64,000 nucleotides of DNA, from assembly GCF_040546765.1 (NCBI RefSeq), contig NZ_JBEPOK010000001.1:124001-188000 (forward strand), in the 5' to 3' direction. Under the pieces are notes generated by a model that was given only the letters and a program-made list of their open reading frames with translations, had not been told where the DNA came from and did no database searches. Positions within the stretch are counted from its first letter, which is position 1, and the number at the start of each line of letters is the position of its first letter. Positions 7,742 through 16,120 of the stretch are shown here, piece after piece. Both the position numbers and the translations under genes were made by a program. The DNA comes from Arthrobacter sp. OAP107 (GTDB lineage: Bacteria; Actinomycetota; Actinomycetes; Actinomycetales; Micrococcaceae).

Positions 7742-8421
7742 ACGGCAAGGAAGTCCATGAGTTGCTGGGGGCATACCTGCTGGGCGGGCTCGATGATGCG
7801 GACAGGCTGCGCTTCGAGGACCACCTCAAGCACTGCGGCACGTGCCGCAGTGAACTGTCGAACCTGGAATCCCTGCCGGGACTGCTGGACGCCCTTCCGG
7901 TCCCGGAGGCCGTGGCGCTCGCCGTGCCGGCGGCCCGCCGGCCCGGATCGGACACCGCATCCCCCGACCAAGCCCCCGTCCCCCAGCCTGTTCTGGACGA
8001 ACTGGCGGCCCGCCGTCGTAATTCCCGGCGGCGGGGGGCGGCCCTTGTGGGGTTGGTGGCAGCGGCCTGCCTGGCCCTGGGATTTGCGGCGGCGCCGCTC
8101 TTTGACCCCGCCGACAAGCCCGATGCCAGCTACTCGGTCAAGGCCAACAGCGGCATGCAGGTCACGGTGGGAATGGTCAAGAAAACCTGGGGCACCGAAC
8201 TTGCTGTCGACGGGCGGAGCCTGCCCCAGAACGGCCGGCTTTCGCTGTGGGTGAAGGACCGTGCCGGGGTTGAGGACCGGGCGTGCGCGTGGATGGCGAC
8301 GCCGAGCGGACGGGTCCGGGTGACAAGCGCTACGCCGCTGCAGTACACGAGCATTGCCAGCGTCGAGGTGCGTAATGACCGGCAGCAGACTATCGCCGTC
8401 ATTGCCGTGCCGGGCACTTGA
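7738..8421 (+). CDS. RskA-like anti-sigma factor (zinc-finger N-domain, membrane-anchored)
   Basis: A 227-residue anti-sigma factor. The cytoplasmic N-terminal ZAS domain carries His29-x3-Cys33-x2-Cys36 (HLKHCGTC). After an Ala/Pro-rich linker there is one membrane span (about residues 101-121, GAALVGLVAAACLALGFAAA), then an extracytoplasmic C-domain of the RskA type containing LSLWVKDRAGVEDRACAWMA. The usual model is that the N-domain sequesters the sigma factor and regulated proteolysis releases it. It starts at GTG 7738, overlapping the sigma stop (GTGA). The signal sensed by the outer domain cannot be read from the sequence. Confidence 0.88.
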   Translation: MNGKEVHELLGAYLLGGLDDADRLRFEDHLKHCGTCRSELSNLESLPGLLDALPVPEAVALAVPAARRPGSDTASPDQAPVPQPVLDELAARRRNSRRRGAALVGLVAAACLALGFAAAPLFDPADKPDASYSVKANSGMQVTVGMVKKTWGTELAVDGRSLPQNGRLSLWVKDRAGVEDRACAWMATPSGRVRVTSATPLQYTSIASVEVRNDRQQTIAVIAVPGT

Positions 8422-8472
8422 ACCTAAAGACCCTTGCGCCCTACGGACACTTGAACCTGCGGACACTCGAAC
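8415..8472 (+). repeat. Short direct repeats after the anti-sigma gene
   Basis: CACTTGAACCT appears at 8415-8425 (spanning the anti-sigma stop) and again at 8448-8458, 33 bp apart, followed by the related GACACTCGAAC at 8462-8472. It looks like a small local duplication with no evident function. Confidence 0.5.
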
Positions 8473-8529
8473 GGTACGGCCGCCTGAGCCGTGTAGTGGC
8501 CGTGTAGTGCCTCAGCCGCCGTCGCGGAC

Positions 8530-9390
8530 TCACATTTTGGCGAGCCGGGCCCGCACCACCGTGAAAACCCCGTAGCAGATGAGGCCGGCGCCCACCGCGG
8601 CCAGCACGTACACTCCGTAGGGCTGTTCCCGCAGTGCGCGGAGGCCGCCGTCGAGACCCGTCGACTGCTCGGGGTGGACAGTGACCGTGGCGATGACCAC
8701 CAGCAGGCCCGTCACAAACAGGGCGACGCCCTTGGCCACATAGCCCGCCATTCCGAGGACCGTGATGGCCTTGCGCCCGTCCGGGGTGGACGGCGGGTTG
8801 ATGTGCTTCTCGAAGGACTTCTTGAACCCGCGGACCGCGTAGATGACGCCAACGACGGCCACAGCCGCACCGATCAGCACCAAAAGCAGGACGCCGCCCG
8901 GCGCCTTCATCAGATTGACCGTGAAGTCGCTGGTTGATTCCCGGTTGTCCTGCCCCGCGCCGCGCGCGAAGGCGGCCAGGGTGAAGGCCAGCCCGGCATA
9001 CACGACAGCCTGCGCCCCGGCCTGCAGCTTCTTGCCGGCCTTATGCTTGGTGGGCAACCGTTCGAAGTCGAAAATGGCGTCCCCAGCCTGCCACAGGGCC
9101 AGGGCAATACAGCCGGCGAAGCTGACCCACAGCAGCGCGGGGCCGGCGGGCTGGTTGGCCAGTTCGGCGACGGCGCCGCTCACATCCGCGCGGCCGCCAC
9201 GGCCCCGGGCGAGCCCGAAGGCAATGAAGCCGATCAGGATATGGAGCACACCGCTGGCCGCAAATCCACCGCGGGCCAGCATTTCGAGGGGCTTGGAGTT
9301 CGTGACCTCCTCGGCCTTGCCGGCTGCGCTTCTCAGTTCTCGTTTGATGATCGCTCCTCTGCGCCGGCAGCTGCTGTGGCACAACGCCAC
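8530..9390 (-). CDS. DUF1206 integral membrane protein
   Basis: Up to 286 residues with six membrane segments arranged as three two-helix repeats, the DUF1206 layout; each repeat opens with a G-[FY]-x-A-x-G-x(2,3)-[FL] pattern (ARGGFAASGVLHILIGFIAF; AGAQAVVYAGLAFTLAAFAR; GMAGYVAKGVALFVTGLLVV). The function of the family is unknown. The start is uncertain: GTG 9390 gives the full length, but its first 30 residues (CHSSCRRRG...) look unlike the family, and a good AGAGGAG lies inside the reading frame near 9358. The true N-terminus may be close to VTNSKPLEMLARGG. The gene stands alone. Confidence 0.82.
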   Translation of the reverse strand: MALCHSSCRRRGAIIKRELRSAAGKAEEVTNSKPLEMLARGGFAASGVLHILIGFIAFGLARGRGGRADVSGAVAELANQPAGPALLWVSFAGCIALALWQAGDAIFDFERLPTKHKAGKKLQAGAQAVVYAGLAFTLAAFARGAGQDNRESTSDFTVNLMKAPGGVLLLVLIGAAVAVVGVIYAVRGFKKSFEKHINPPSTPDGRKAITVLGMAGYVAKGVALFVTGLLVVIATVTVHPEQSTGLDGGLRALREQPYGVYVLAAVGAGLICYGVFTVVRARLAKM

Positions 9391-9462
9391 ACGCTTATGG
9401 TGCCACGGCGGGACGCCAGGGAACAGAGTCCCCGGATGGGGATGGGCCAGGGCCCGGCGAGG

Positions 9463-10395
9463 CTAAACCCGCCGGTAGCAGAGGTCGAAAATCATCCGGC
9501 CTGCCTCGTGCGCCTTGTTCTCGAAGCTGGTGCGGATGCGGCCCTCGAAGCGGGGGGCCCAGCCGCCCCTTTCGTCGATGCCCTCATTGGGTCCCGTGTG
9601 TTCCGTGCTCACGGGAGCCCGTCCCTCCTTGACCGGCGCGCCGCCCACCAGCGATTCGACGCCGGTTTGCCACACGTGGGTGAGCGGACTCTCAGGGCCG
9701 CTGCGCTCACCGTTGTGAAGGTTTTCGAACGCCGCGGATCCGGCCAGGACGTCGCGGACATGCACGGCGTAGTTGGACCAGTCCGTGGCGATGCGCCAAA
9801 GGCCGCCCGGCTTCAGCGCCTTGGCGGCGAGCTCGGCGAATTCGGGCTGGATGAGGCGGCGCTTGTGGTGCCGGGACTTGTGCCACGGGTCCGGGAAGAA
9901 GACCCACAGTTCGCTGACAGAGCCGGGCGGCAGCATGGTGGCCAGAACCTCGGGGGCGTTCGCCTCTACGACACGCACATTGGTGAGGCCGCGGCTGTTG
10001 ATCTTGATCATGGTGTTGGCCAGCCCAGGAGTGTAGACCTCCACTGCCAGGAAGTCCTTGTCCGGGTTTTCCTCTGCGGCGTGGCAGACGGCGTCGCCCA
10101 GGCCCGAGCCGATCTCGACAATCAGGGGTGCCTGCCGCCCGAACTCGGCTTTGGCGTCGAACGAATAATCGGGGTGGACCGATGTGTTGGCCACATGGCG
10201 GGGCACGTCGATGGCCCAGCGGCCGGAGTGCTCCTCCCAGGCAGCCTGGCGGCGCCCCTGCAGCCGGGTTCCGCGGCGGACGAAGCTGACCGGCCGTCCG
10301 CCGTAGGTTCCATAGGACGCCTGGCTTCCCGGCGTGACCGGCCTGGGCTGGTTCGGATTTGCCGGCGGCTGCGGGGATTCGGGAGATTCGCTCAT
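9463..10395 (-). CDS. trmB: tRNA (guanine-N7-)-methyltransferase
   Basis: A 310-residue SAM-dependent enzyme that makes m7G46 in tRNA. After a Pro-rich N-terminal tail of about 60 residues, the Rossmann SAM site reads IVEIGSGLGDAV. The TrmB hallmark ELWVFFPDPWHKSRHHKRR lies just beyond, and WRIATDWSNYA marks the later catalytic region. I start it at ATG 10395, preceded by GGAAGG; an upstream in-frame extension to 10566 is low complexity and lacks family similarity. The spacing of ribosome binding site to start is tight. No operon partner is evident. Confidence 0.92.
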   Translation of the reverse strand: MSESPESPQPPANPNQPRPVTPGSQASYGTYGGRPVSFVRRGTRLQGRRQAAWEEHSGRWAIDVPRHVANTSVHPDYSFDAKAEFGRQAPLIVEIGSGLGDAVCHAAEENPDKDFLAVEVYTPGLANTMIKINSRGLTNVRVVEANAPEVLATMLPPGSVSELWVFFPDPWHKSRHHKRRLIQPEFAELAAKALKPGGLWRIATDWSNYAVHVRDVLAGSAAFENLHNGERSGPESPLTHVWQTGVESLVGGAPVKEGRAPVSTEHTGPNEGIDERGGWAPRFEGRIRTSFENKAHEAGRMIFDLCYRRV

Positions 10396-10438
10396 CCCTT
10401 CCAGAATAGTGGAGCCGGCGGAACGCGGCTCGCCGGCG

Positions 10439-10825
10439 CTAATATCCGCGCACGATCGATGGCAAGAGTATGAAGACGGCCTCCAAGCCCGCGAGTACGA
10501 GGCCGGCAGCGCCGGTTTTGAACCCCTTGGAACGCCGAGGCGCCCGTCCCAGTGCGACGAGCCCATAAACCAGGGAGAGCAATGTCAGCATCGCGGGCGC
10601 CGTAAAGAATACAGCGCTCGCGACCCATTCCCTGCCGCTACGTCCGCTGTCCGGACGCGTGACCAACATGACCAGCGTTGCAGGAGCCGTCGTCACCACC
10701 ATGCTGGGCACAACCAGAGCACCACACACGAGGCTGGCCATCCCCATGCCCGAATCGTCAGGCGGCCGGCAGCCAAGACGGCGGGGCGGCCGACCTCCGG
10801 ACTCCGGTGTTACTTGAAAACTCAT
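10439..10825 (-). CDS. Small hypothetical membrane protein
   Basis: A 128-residue protein with a polar N-terminus and three predicted membrane segments (GMASLVCGALVVPSMVV, AVFFTAPAMLTLLSLVYGLV, TGAAGLVLAGLEAVFILLP). The start ATG 10825 follows GAGGAG, which favours it over an in-frame codon at 10837. The hydrophobic pattern recalls DUF4190-like proteins, but I cannot assign a family. It lies upstream of trmB on the same strand with 43 bases between them. Confidence 0.55.
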   Translation of the reverse strand: MSFQVTPESGGRPPRRLGCRPPDDSGMGMASLVCGALVVPSMVVTTAPATLVMLVTRPDSGRSGREWVASAVFFTAPAMLTLLSLVYGLVALGRAPRRSKGFKTGAAGLVLAGLEAVFILLPSIVRGY

Positions 10826-10998
10826 GCTTCTCCTCACGGATACAGACCGCCGGCGGATTGGATGTGCACGTGCCGACCAGACTATTGGGCGGGCAGGTTC
10901 CGCAGGAACCGTCCCTCATCTGTATGTGGATAACCGCCGCGGTCCACTACGCCAGCCCGGCGCCCCGACTCCCACAACCCGGCTGCAACAATGGGCAG

Positions 10999-12297
10999 GT
11001 GATTGATGCCCAGAACTCACGCCAGCCCGACGGCAGCCAGCAGGGCCCTTCCGTTAACGCGGACACGCTCGTGGACGCAGAGGCGGACGACGTCCCCGCT
11101 GCCGAACCCACGCAGGTAACCGGCCGCCGCGCACTGGCCTACCTGGGCCTGTGCCTGGTGCTGATCGGGCTGAACCTGAGGACTGTGTTCTCCAGCTTTT
11201 CGGCGGTACTCCCCGAGGTGACGTCCGACGCCGGGCTGCCCGGCTGGGCAGTGGTGGTGCTGACCACGGTGCCGGTGACCCTGCTCGGTGTCTTTGCACC
11301 GCTGGCACCGGCTCTGGCCCGCCGTTTCGGCGCGGAACGGGTCCTGCTCGGAGCGATGGCGGTCCTGACGGCCGGCCTGCTCCTGCGGCCCGCCGAGGTT
11401 CCGGGTGCCGGGCATCTGCCGGCGCTTTTCGCCGGGACCGCCGCTTGCGGGGCCGCCATTGCGCTGTGCAACGTGCTGCTGCCCGGGCTGGTGAAGCGGG
11501 ACTTTCCGCACCGGCTCGGACTGATGGGCGGCCTGTACACAACGGCCATCTGTGCCTCGGCGGCGCTGGGCGCAGGCTTCACCTACCCAGTTTTCAGCGC
11601 TGCCGGCCAGTGGACTGCGGCGCTGTGGTTCTGGGCGGCACCTGCCGCCGTCGTTCTATTGCTCTTCCTGCCGGTGGCCGTAAGGCAACGGCACGGGCAG
11701 CACACGGCGGTGCGGGAGGGCGTGAACGTGTGGCGCTCGGCGGTGGCGTGGCAGGTCACGATCTTCATGGTGCTGCAGGCGATGATGTCCTTCAGCGTCT
11801 TCGCCTGGCTCGCACCGATCCTGCGCGAGCGCGGCGTGGACGGCGGAACGGCCGGGCTGATTGTGTCGGTGTCCATCGTGCTGCAGATGCTGGGCTCGCT
11901 CTTCGCCCCGGCACTCGCCGCCCGGTTCCGCGACCAGCGCGCGATCAACACCGTGGTGGCTCTCATGACCGGCGGCGGCTTTGCCCTGAGCATCTTCGGC
12001 CCGCTGGATCTGGTCTGGGTATGGACCGGGATGCTGGGGCTGGGCCAGGGAAGCCTTACCGCCGTCGCCCTGACGATGATCATGCTCCGCACCCGCGACG
12101 GGCACACCGCAGCCCACCTCTCCGGCATGATGCAGGGGGTGGGCTACGGGCTCGGCTCAACGGGCACACTGCTGGTGGGTCAGCTGCACCAGGGCACCGG
12201 CTCGTTTGCTGCGGCGGGGCTCCTGTTCCTGGCGGTGGGGGCGCTGGCCGCCGTGTTCGGCTACCGCGCCGGGCGGGACAGGTTCATCGGCGACTGA
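10999..12297 (+). CDS. MFS transporter of the CynX/NimT (cyanate permease) type
   Basis: A 432-residue major facilitator with about 12 membrane segments. The opening segment LGLCLVLIGLNLRTVFSSFS, with the N-L-R motif, and the later LGLMGGLYTTAICASAALGA are typical of the CynX/YeaN branch, whose members export or import small anions or nitroimidazoles. The start is taken as GTG 10999; in-frame sequence further upstream overlaps the divergent small membrane gene and is not protein-like. The first 45 residues are acidic and polar, as in many actinobacterial members. The stop is followed after 3 bases by a 66-bp palindromic repeat. Substrate unknown. Confidence 0.82.
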   Translation: MIDAQNSRQPDGSQQGPSVNADTLVDAEADDVPAAEPTQVTGRRALAYLGLCLVLIGLNLRTVFSSFSAVLPEVTSDAGLPGWAVVVLTTVPVTLLGVFAPLAPALARRFGAERVLLGAMAVLTAGLLLRPAEVPGAGHLPALFAGTAACGAAIALCNVLLPGLVKRDFPHRLGLMGGLYTTAICASAALGAGFTYPVFSAAGQWTAALWFWAAPAAVVLLLFLPVAVRQRHGQHTAVREGVNVWRSAVAWQVTIFMVLQAMMSFSVFAWLAPILRERGVDGGTAGLIVSVSIVLQMLGSLFAPALAARFRDQRAINTVVALMTGGGFALSIFGPLDLVWVWTGMLGLGQGSLTAVALTMIMLRTRDGHTAAHLSGMMQGVGYGLGSTGTLLVGQLHQGTGSFAAAGLLFLAVGALAAVFGYRAGRDRFIGD

Positions 12298-12300
12298 GGC

Positions 12301-12366
12301 CCCAACTGACTCGCAGTTGTTGTCGTTATGAGGGCTCAAAACGACAACAACTGCTAGTCAGTTGGG
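12301..12366. repeat. 66-bp palindromic repeat, copy 1
   Basis: A near-perfect inverted repeat. The left arm begins CCCAACTGACTCGCAGTTGT and continues TGTCGTT; the right arm is its complement ending GTCAGTTGGG. It lies between two convergent transporter genes. A second 66-bp copy at 18355-18420 matches at 59 of 66 positions, including the loop CTCAAAACG side. It may act as a bidirectional terminator, but duplication at two loci marks it as a dispersed element. Confidence 0.9.
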
Positions 12367-12379
12367 AATGGGGAAAAGG

Positions 12380-13669
12380 CTAGTGCGCCAGGTCTTTGCC
12401 CCTGGTCTCGGGGATGGTGAAGATGAACGCCACGCTGATGGCCAGCAGCACCACCGCGTAGACGTTGAAGAGGTTGGGCATCTGGATGGTGGTGCCCAGC
12501 CACTGCTGCAGGTAGGGCGCGGTGCCGCCGAACACTGCCACGCAGATGGAGTACGGGACGCCCACGCCTACGGTGCGGATGCTCGTGGGGAACAGCTCGG
12601 CATACACGGCCGGAACGATGGCGGCGCTCGCGGCGATGAAGATGAGCATCACGGACATGCTCACGGCCAGCTGCCAGGCGGAATCCTTCAGCAGCCACGT
12701 CATCGGGAAGTGCATGACGGCGGAGCCGATCGCGCCGGCCCACAGCACCTTCTTGCGGCCGATCCGGTCGGACAGCTTGCCCCAGACGGGAAGCGCGGCG
12801 ATGAAGACGATGTTGCCGATGACGCCGGCCCAGAGGGCCTCGCCGCGGTCGATCTTCAGGGCGGTGGTCGCGTAGCTTGGCGCCACCACGCCCCAGATGT
12901 AGTAGATGACCGTAAGGCCGACGGTCAGGCCGATCACCTGCATGGCCTGCTTGCGGTACCGGACAATCTGCGGCCAGATCGGGGCGCGCTTCTGGGTGGC
13001 GGTTTCGCCCTCGAACACGTCCGTCTCGTGCAGCCGGGACCGCATGATCAGTGCGTACAGGCCCATCGCGGCCCCGATGAGGAACGGGATGCGCCAGCCC
13101 CAGGCGTTCATGACCTCAGTGCTCAGTGCCATGTTCAGCACCGCGCCCAGCAGGGTGCCGAACAGGATCCCGACCGTACCGGAGGTGTAGATCAGCGTGG
13201 CCCAGAATCCGCGGTGTTCCCTGGGTGCCATTTCGGAGAGATAGGTCTGCGACGACGGCAGTTCGCCGCCGTGTGCCAGGCCCTGGACCAGCCGGGCCAC
13301 CAGCAGCATCAGGGACGCGAAGGCTCCGACGCTGGCGAACGTGGGGGCGACGCCGATCATGAGGCTGCCCAGGGACGCCAGGCCGACGGCGAGCGTCATG
13401 GAGGCCTTGCGGCCCACCCGGTCGCCGATCCAGCCGAACAGGAAGCCGCCGAAGGGGCGGGCAACGAAGCCGACGGCGAAGATCGCCAGTGTGGACAGGA
13501 CGGCAGAGGCGGGGTCGGACTTGCTGAACAACTGGCTGGCGATGAAGGGCGTGAAGGTGGCGTAGATGGCCCAGTCGTACCATTCGACGGCGTTGCCGAT
13601 GCCGGTGCCGATGATGGTCTTGCGGGTCGAGGTCCGGCTCTCGCGCTGGGCGTTGACGATGGAGGTCAT
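12380..13669 (-). CDS. MHS-family MFS transporter (metabolite:H+ symporter)
   Basis: A 429-residue transporter of the metabolite:H+ symporter group (ShiA, KgtP and ProP-like). Diagnostic stretches are GNAVEWYDWAIYATFTPFIA near the start, the loop WIGDRVGRKASM (MFS motif A), and the second-half copy KLSDRIGRKKVLWAG. About 12 membrane segments are expected. It lies 24 bases downstream of an M20 amidohydrolase on the same strand, so the pair probably imports a conjugate or organic acid and hydrolyses it. The substrate is not determined by sequence. Confidence 0.88.
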   Translation of the reverse strand: MTSIVNAQRESRTSTRKTIIGTGIGNAVEWYDWAIYATFTPFIASQLFSKSDPASAVLSTLAIFAVGFVARPFGGFLFGWIGDRVGRKASMTLAVGLASLGSLMIGVAPTFASVGAFASLMLLVARLVQGLAHGGELPSSQTYLSEMAPREHRGFWATLIYTSGTVGILFGTLLGAVLNMALSTEVMNAWGWRIPFLIGAAMGLYALIMRSRLHETDVFEGETATQKRAPIWPQIVRYRKQAMQVIGLTVGLTVIYYIWGVVAPSYATTALKIDRGEALWAGVIGNIVFIAALPVWGKLSDRIGRKKVLWAGAIGSAVMHFPMTWLLKDSAWQLAVSMSVMLIFIAASAAIVPAVYAELFPTSIRTVGVGVPYSICVAVFGGTAPYLQQWLGTTIQMPNLFNVYAVVLLAISVAFIFTIPETRGKDLAH

Positions 13670-13693
13670 GGTTGTCTCCCTGGAGTGGGCGGG

Positions 13694-14944
13694 CTAGAGA
13701 CCCGGTACGGGGGCGGGGACCCGGACGCCGGCCAGCGCCTCGAGACGGGAAATGGCGAGTTCCGCGTAGAGGGCGGCACCGTCAGCCAGCACACCGTCGT
13801 CGAACGATGCGTACGGCGAGTGGTTGAACGGGGAGGTGGCGTGGTCCGCGTCCTGGGGGACGGCGCTCAGGCCCACAAAGGTGCCGGGCACCTCGGCCAG
13901 GACCCGGGAAAAGTCCTCGGAGCCGCTGAGCGGCGTGGCCCACCGCGAGAGCCTCGAGTCCCCAAACAGCCCGGTGATGACCTTCTCCGCGGTGTGCGTC
14001 TCGTCCTGGTCGGTGATGGTGAGGGGGTATTCCTGCTGGTAGTCCACGTCAACGTCGAGGCCGTGCGCGGCAGCTATGCCCTTGAGCAGCCGCGGGACGG
14101 CGACCATCATCCGCTGCCGGTTTTCCTCGGAGAACGTCCGGATGGTGGCCTCGATGCGGGCCGTTTCGGGGATGACGTTGCGCTTGGTGCCCGCCTGGAG
14201 CACCCCGACGGAGAGGACCACGGGATCGAACATGTTGAACTGGCGCGTGACCATCACCTGCAGGGCCGTGACCATCTCGGCTGCAGCCGTCACCGGATCC
14301 TTGGCCGAATGCGGGGCGGAGCCGTGGCCGCCGGCGCCGAGCACGGTGACCACCAGGCCGTCGGAGGCGCTGAGCATCACGCCGGGCTTGGTGCAGAACG
14401 TTCCGTGCGGCTCGAGGGAGGAGAACACGTGCATGCCGTAGGCCGCGTCCACCCGCCGGCCGGGCGCGTCCAGGACGCCTTCGCGGATCATGTAACTGGC
14501 GCCGTCGCAGCCTTCCTCCCCGGGCTGGAACATCAGGACGACGTCGCCGGCCAGCCGGTGCCGCCGCTCGGCCAGGAGGGTGGCCGCGCCGGTGAGCATG
14601 GAGGTGTGGAGGTCATGGCCGCAGGCGTGCATGGCACCGTCGATGGTGGAGGTGTAGTCGACGCCGGTCTTCTCCTGTACGGGCAGGCCGTCCATGTCTG
14701 CCCGGAGCAGGACGGCGGGTGCGGTGCCTGCAGTGGCACGGGGATCGCCGCCGCCGCGCAGGACTGCCGTGACCGACGTCGTCTCCTTGCCCAGGGTGAT
14801 TTCGTACGGCAGGCCCTCCAGGGCCTTCAGAACCTTCTCCTGGGTCCGCGGCAGCTGCAGTCCGATTTCGGGTTCCCGGTGCAGGTCGTGGCGAAACCGG
14901 GCAAGGTCTTCCTGCATCTGGCGGGCGTCTGCGGCAATGGGCAC
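13694..14944 (-). CDS. M20-family amidohydrolase (hippurate/IAA-amino-acid hydrolase-like)
   Basis: A 416-residue metallopeptidase M20D-type amidohydrolase. Metal and catalytic motifs are visible: RHDLHREPEIG near residue 20, LRADMDGLPVQEKTG, and MHACGHDLHTSMLTGAA. A dimerisation domain is inserted in the middle. Family members cleave N-acyl amino acids such as hippurate or indoleacetyl-amino acids in the cytoplasm. Its start is divergent from an Lrp-type regulator, and the MHS transporter follows on the same strand, forming a probable two-gene uptake and hydrolysis operon controlled by that regulator. Confidence 0.9.
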   Translation of the reverse strand: MPIAADARQMQEDLARFRHDLHREPEIGLQLPRTQEKVLKALEGLPYEITLGKETTSVTAVLRGGGDPRATAGTAPAVLLRADMDGLPVQEKTGVDYTSTIDGAMHACGHDLHTSMLTGAATLLAERRHRLAGDVVLMFQPGEEGCDGASYMIREGVLDAPGRRVDAAYGMHVFSSLEPHGTFCTKPGVMLSASDGLVVTVLGAGGHGSAPHSAKDPVTAAAEMVTALQVMVTRQFNMFDPVVLSVGVLQAGTKRNVIPETARIEATIRTFSEENRQRMMVAVPRLLKGIAAAHGLDVDVDYQQEYPLTITDQDETHTAEKVITGLFGDSRLSRWATPLSGSEDFSRVLAEVPGTFVGLSAVPQDADHATSPFNHSPYASFDDGVLADGAALYAELAISRLEALAGVRVPAPVPGL

Positions 14945-15083
14945 GTGTTCTCCTCGTTGGTGGTCCGGTGCTGTGGGTCTATTCTGGAGTGGCCTGGTTC
15001 ACATCCGCCCGAAGTGCTGGAAAAATGCAAAACCCCGGACTGATATTCAGGATTCATGCAAAGCTGCGCGGGAGGGAGGGTCA

Positions 15084-16118
15084 TTGGACGTTACCGAGGA
15101 GGACCTCGCCCTGATCAACGCCCTGCAGATCGCACCGCGGCTGAGCTGGGCGGACGCCGCGGAGGTGCTTGGCGTGCACGCCACCACCCTGGCCGCACGG
15201 TGGGAGCGCCTTACCGCAGCGGGCGCCGCCTGGGTCACGGCGCATCCGATGGGAGATCCGCAGAAGATGTGCCTCGCCTTCGTCGACGTCGAGTGCGAGC
15301 TGCACCGCCGGGCGGAGGTCACCCGGGCACTGGCTGCGGTGCCGGAGATCGTCACAGTGGAGGAGGCGGCGAGCAACCGGGACCTGATGCTGACGGTCAT
15401 CACGGGGTCCCTGCAGCACTTCACCGCCGTGGCATCCAAGCTTCATGCCATCGAGGGGCTGGTCAAATACCAGACCTCACTGGCCACCCGGCTGCACACC
15501 GGCGCCTACGCGTGGCGCATCAATGTCCTCAACCGAAGCCAGCTCCAGGCGCTCCGGGCACTCGCCGGTCCCGAGGCCGCAGCGTCCGCGCCGTCGGCGG
15601 CGGTGGGTGAGCCGCTGCCCGCCAGCCACCTGGCGATCCTGCCGTTCCTGTCGAAGGACGGCCGGGCGACGGCGGCGGAAATCGCCAGGGCGCTGGACCG
15701 GCATCCTGCCACCGTGCAGCGCCAGCTGAACAGGGTGCTGGCCAGCGGCGTCCTCTCCTTCCGCTGCGAGATTGCGCAGCGGTATTCAGGTTTCCCGGTG
15801 ACCTGCCACTGGTTCGCGAACGTCCCGCCCGGCCAGCACGAAGCGGCGGCCGAGGAGCTCCGCGGCTTCCGGAATGTGCGGCTGAGCGCCTCCACCACCG
15901 GCCGCACCAATTTCGTCATCATCATGTGGCTGCAGTCGCTCGCCGACGTCATGACCGCGGAGCTGGCCCTTCAGCAGCGCATCCCGGGGATTGAACTGGT
16001 GGAGAGCGTGGTCATGCTGCGGACGGTCAAGCGCGTGGGCTGGATGCTCAACCCGGATTCGACGGCCAGCGGCGAAGTTGTGGCCGTGACCGCCGGCGCC
16101 CCCGAGCTGGTGGGCTGA
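15084..16118 (+). CDS. Lrp/AsnC-family regulator with duplicated modules
   Basis: A 344-residue regulator, about twice the length of classical Lrp. There are two AsnC-type helix-turn-helix modules: about residues 5-50 (LINALQIAPRLSWADAAEVL) and about 180-225 (KDGRATAAEIARALDRHPAT), each followed by a RAM-like ligand domain. The start is TTG 15084, four bases after GGGAGGG; the long in-frame extension upstream overlaps the divergent amidohydrolase gene and is not used. It is divergent from the M20 amidohydrolase, with 139 bases between starts, so it likely controls that operon in response to an amino-acid-like effector. Confidence 0.85.
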   Translation: MDVTEEDLALINALQIAPRLSWADAAEVLGVHATTLAARWERLTAAGAAWVTAHPMGDPQKMCLAFVDVECELHRRAEVTRALAAVPEIVTVEEAASNRDLMLTVITGSLQHFTAVASKLHAIEGLVKYQTSLATRLHTGAYAWRINVLNRSQLQALRALAGPEAAASAPSAAVGEPLPASHLAILPFLSKDGRATAAEIARALDRHPATVQRQLNRVLASGVLSFRCEIAQRYSGFPVTCHWFANVPPGQHEAAAEELRGFRNVRLSASTTGRTNFVIIMWLQSLADVMTAELALQQRIPGIELVESVVMLRTVKRVGWMLNPDSTASGEVVAVTAGAPELVG

Positions 16119-16120
16119 CC

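Noticed and set aside
12362..15043. Very long plus-strand open frame across two minus-strand genes
   Set aside because: It is the shadow of the MHS transporter and M20 amidohydrolase, with His/Gly/Asp/Arg-rich nonsense translation, as expected antisense to high-G+C genes.
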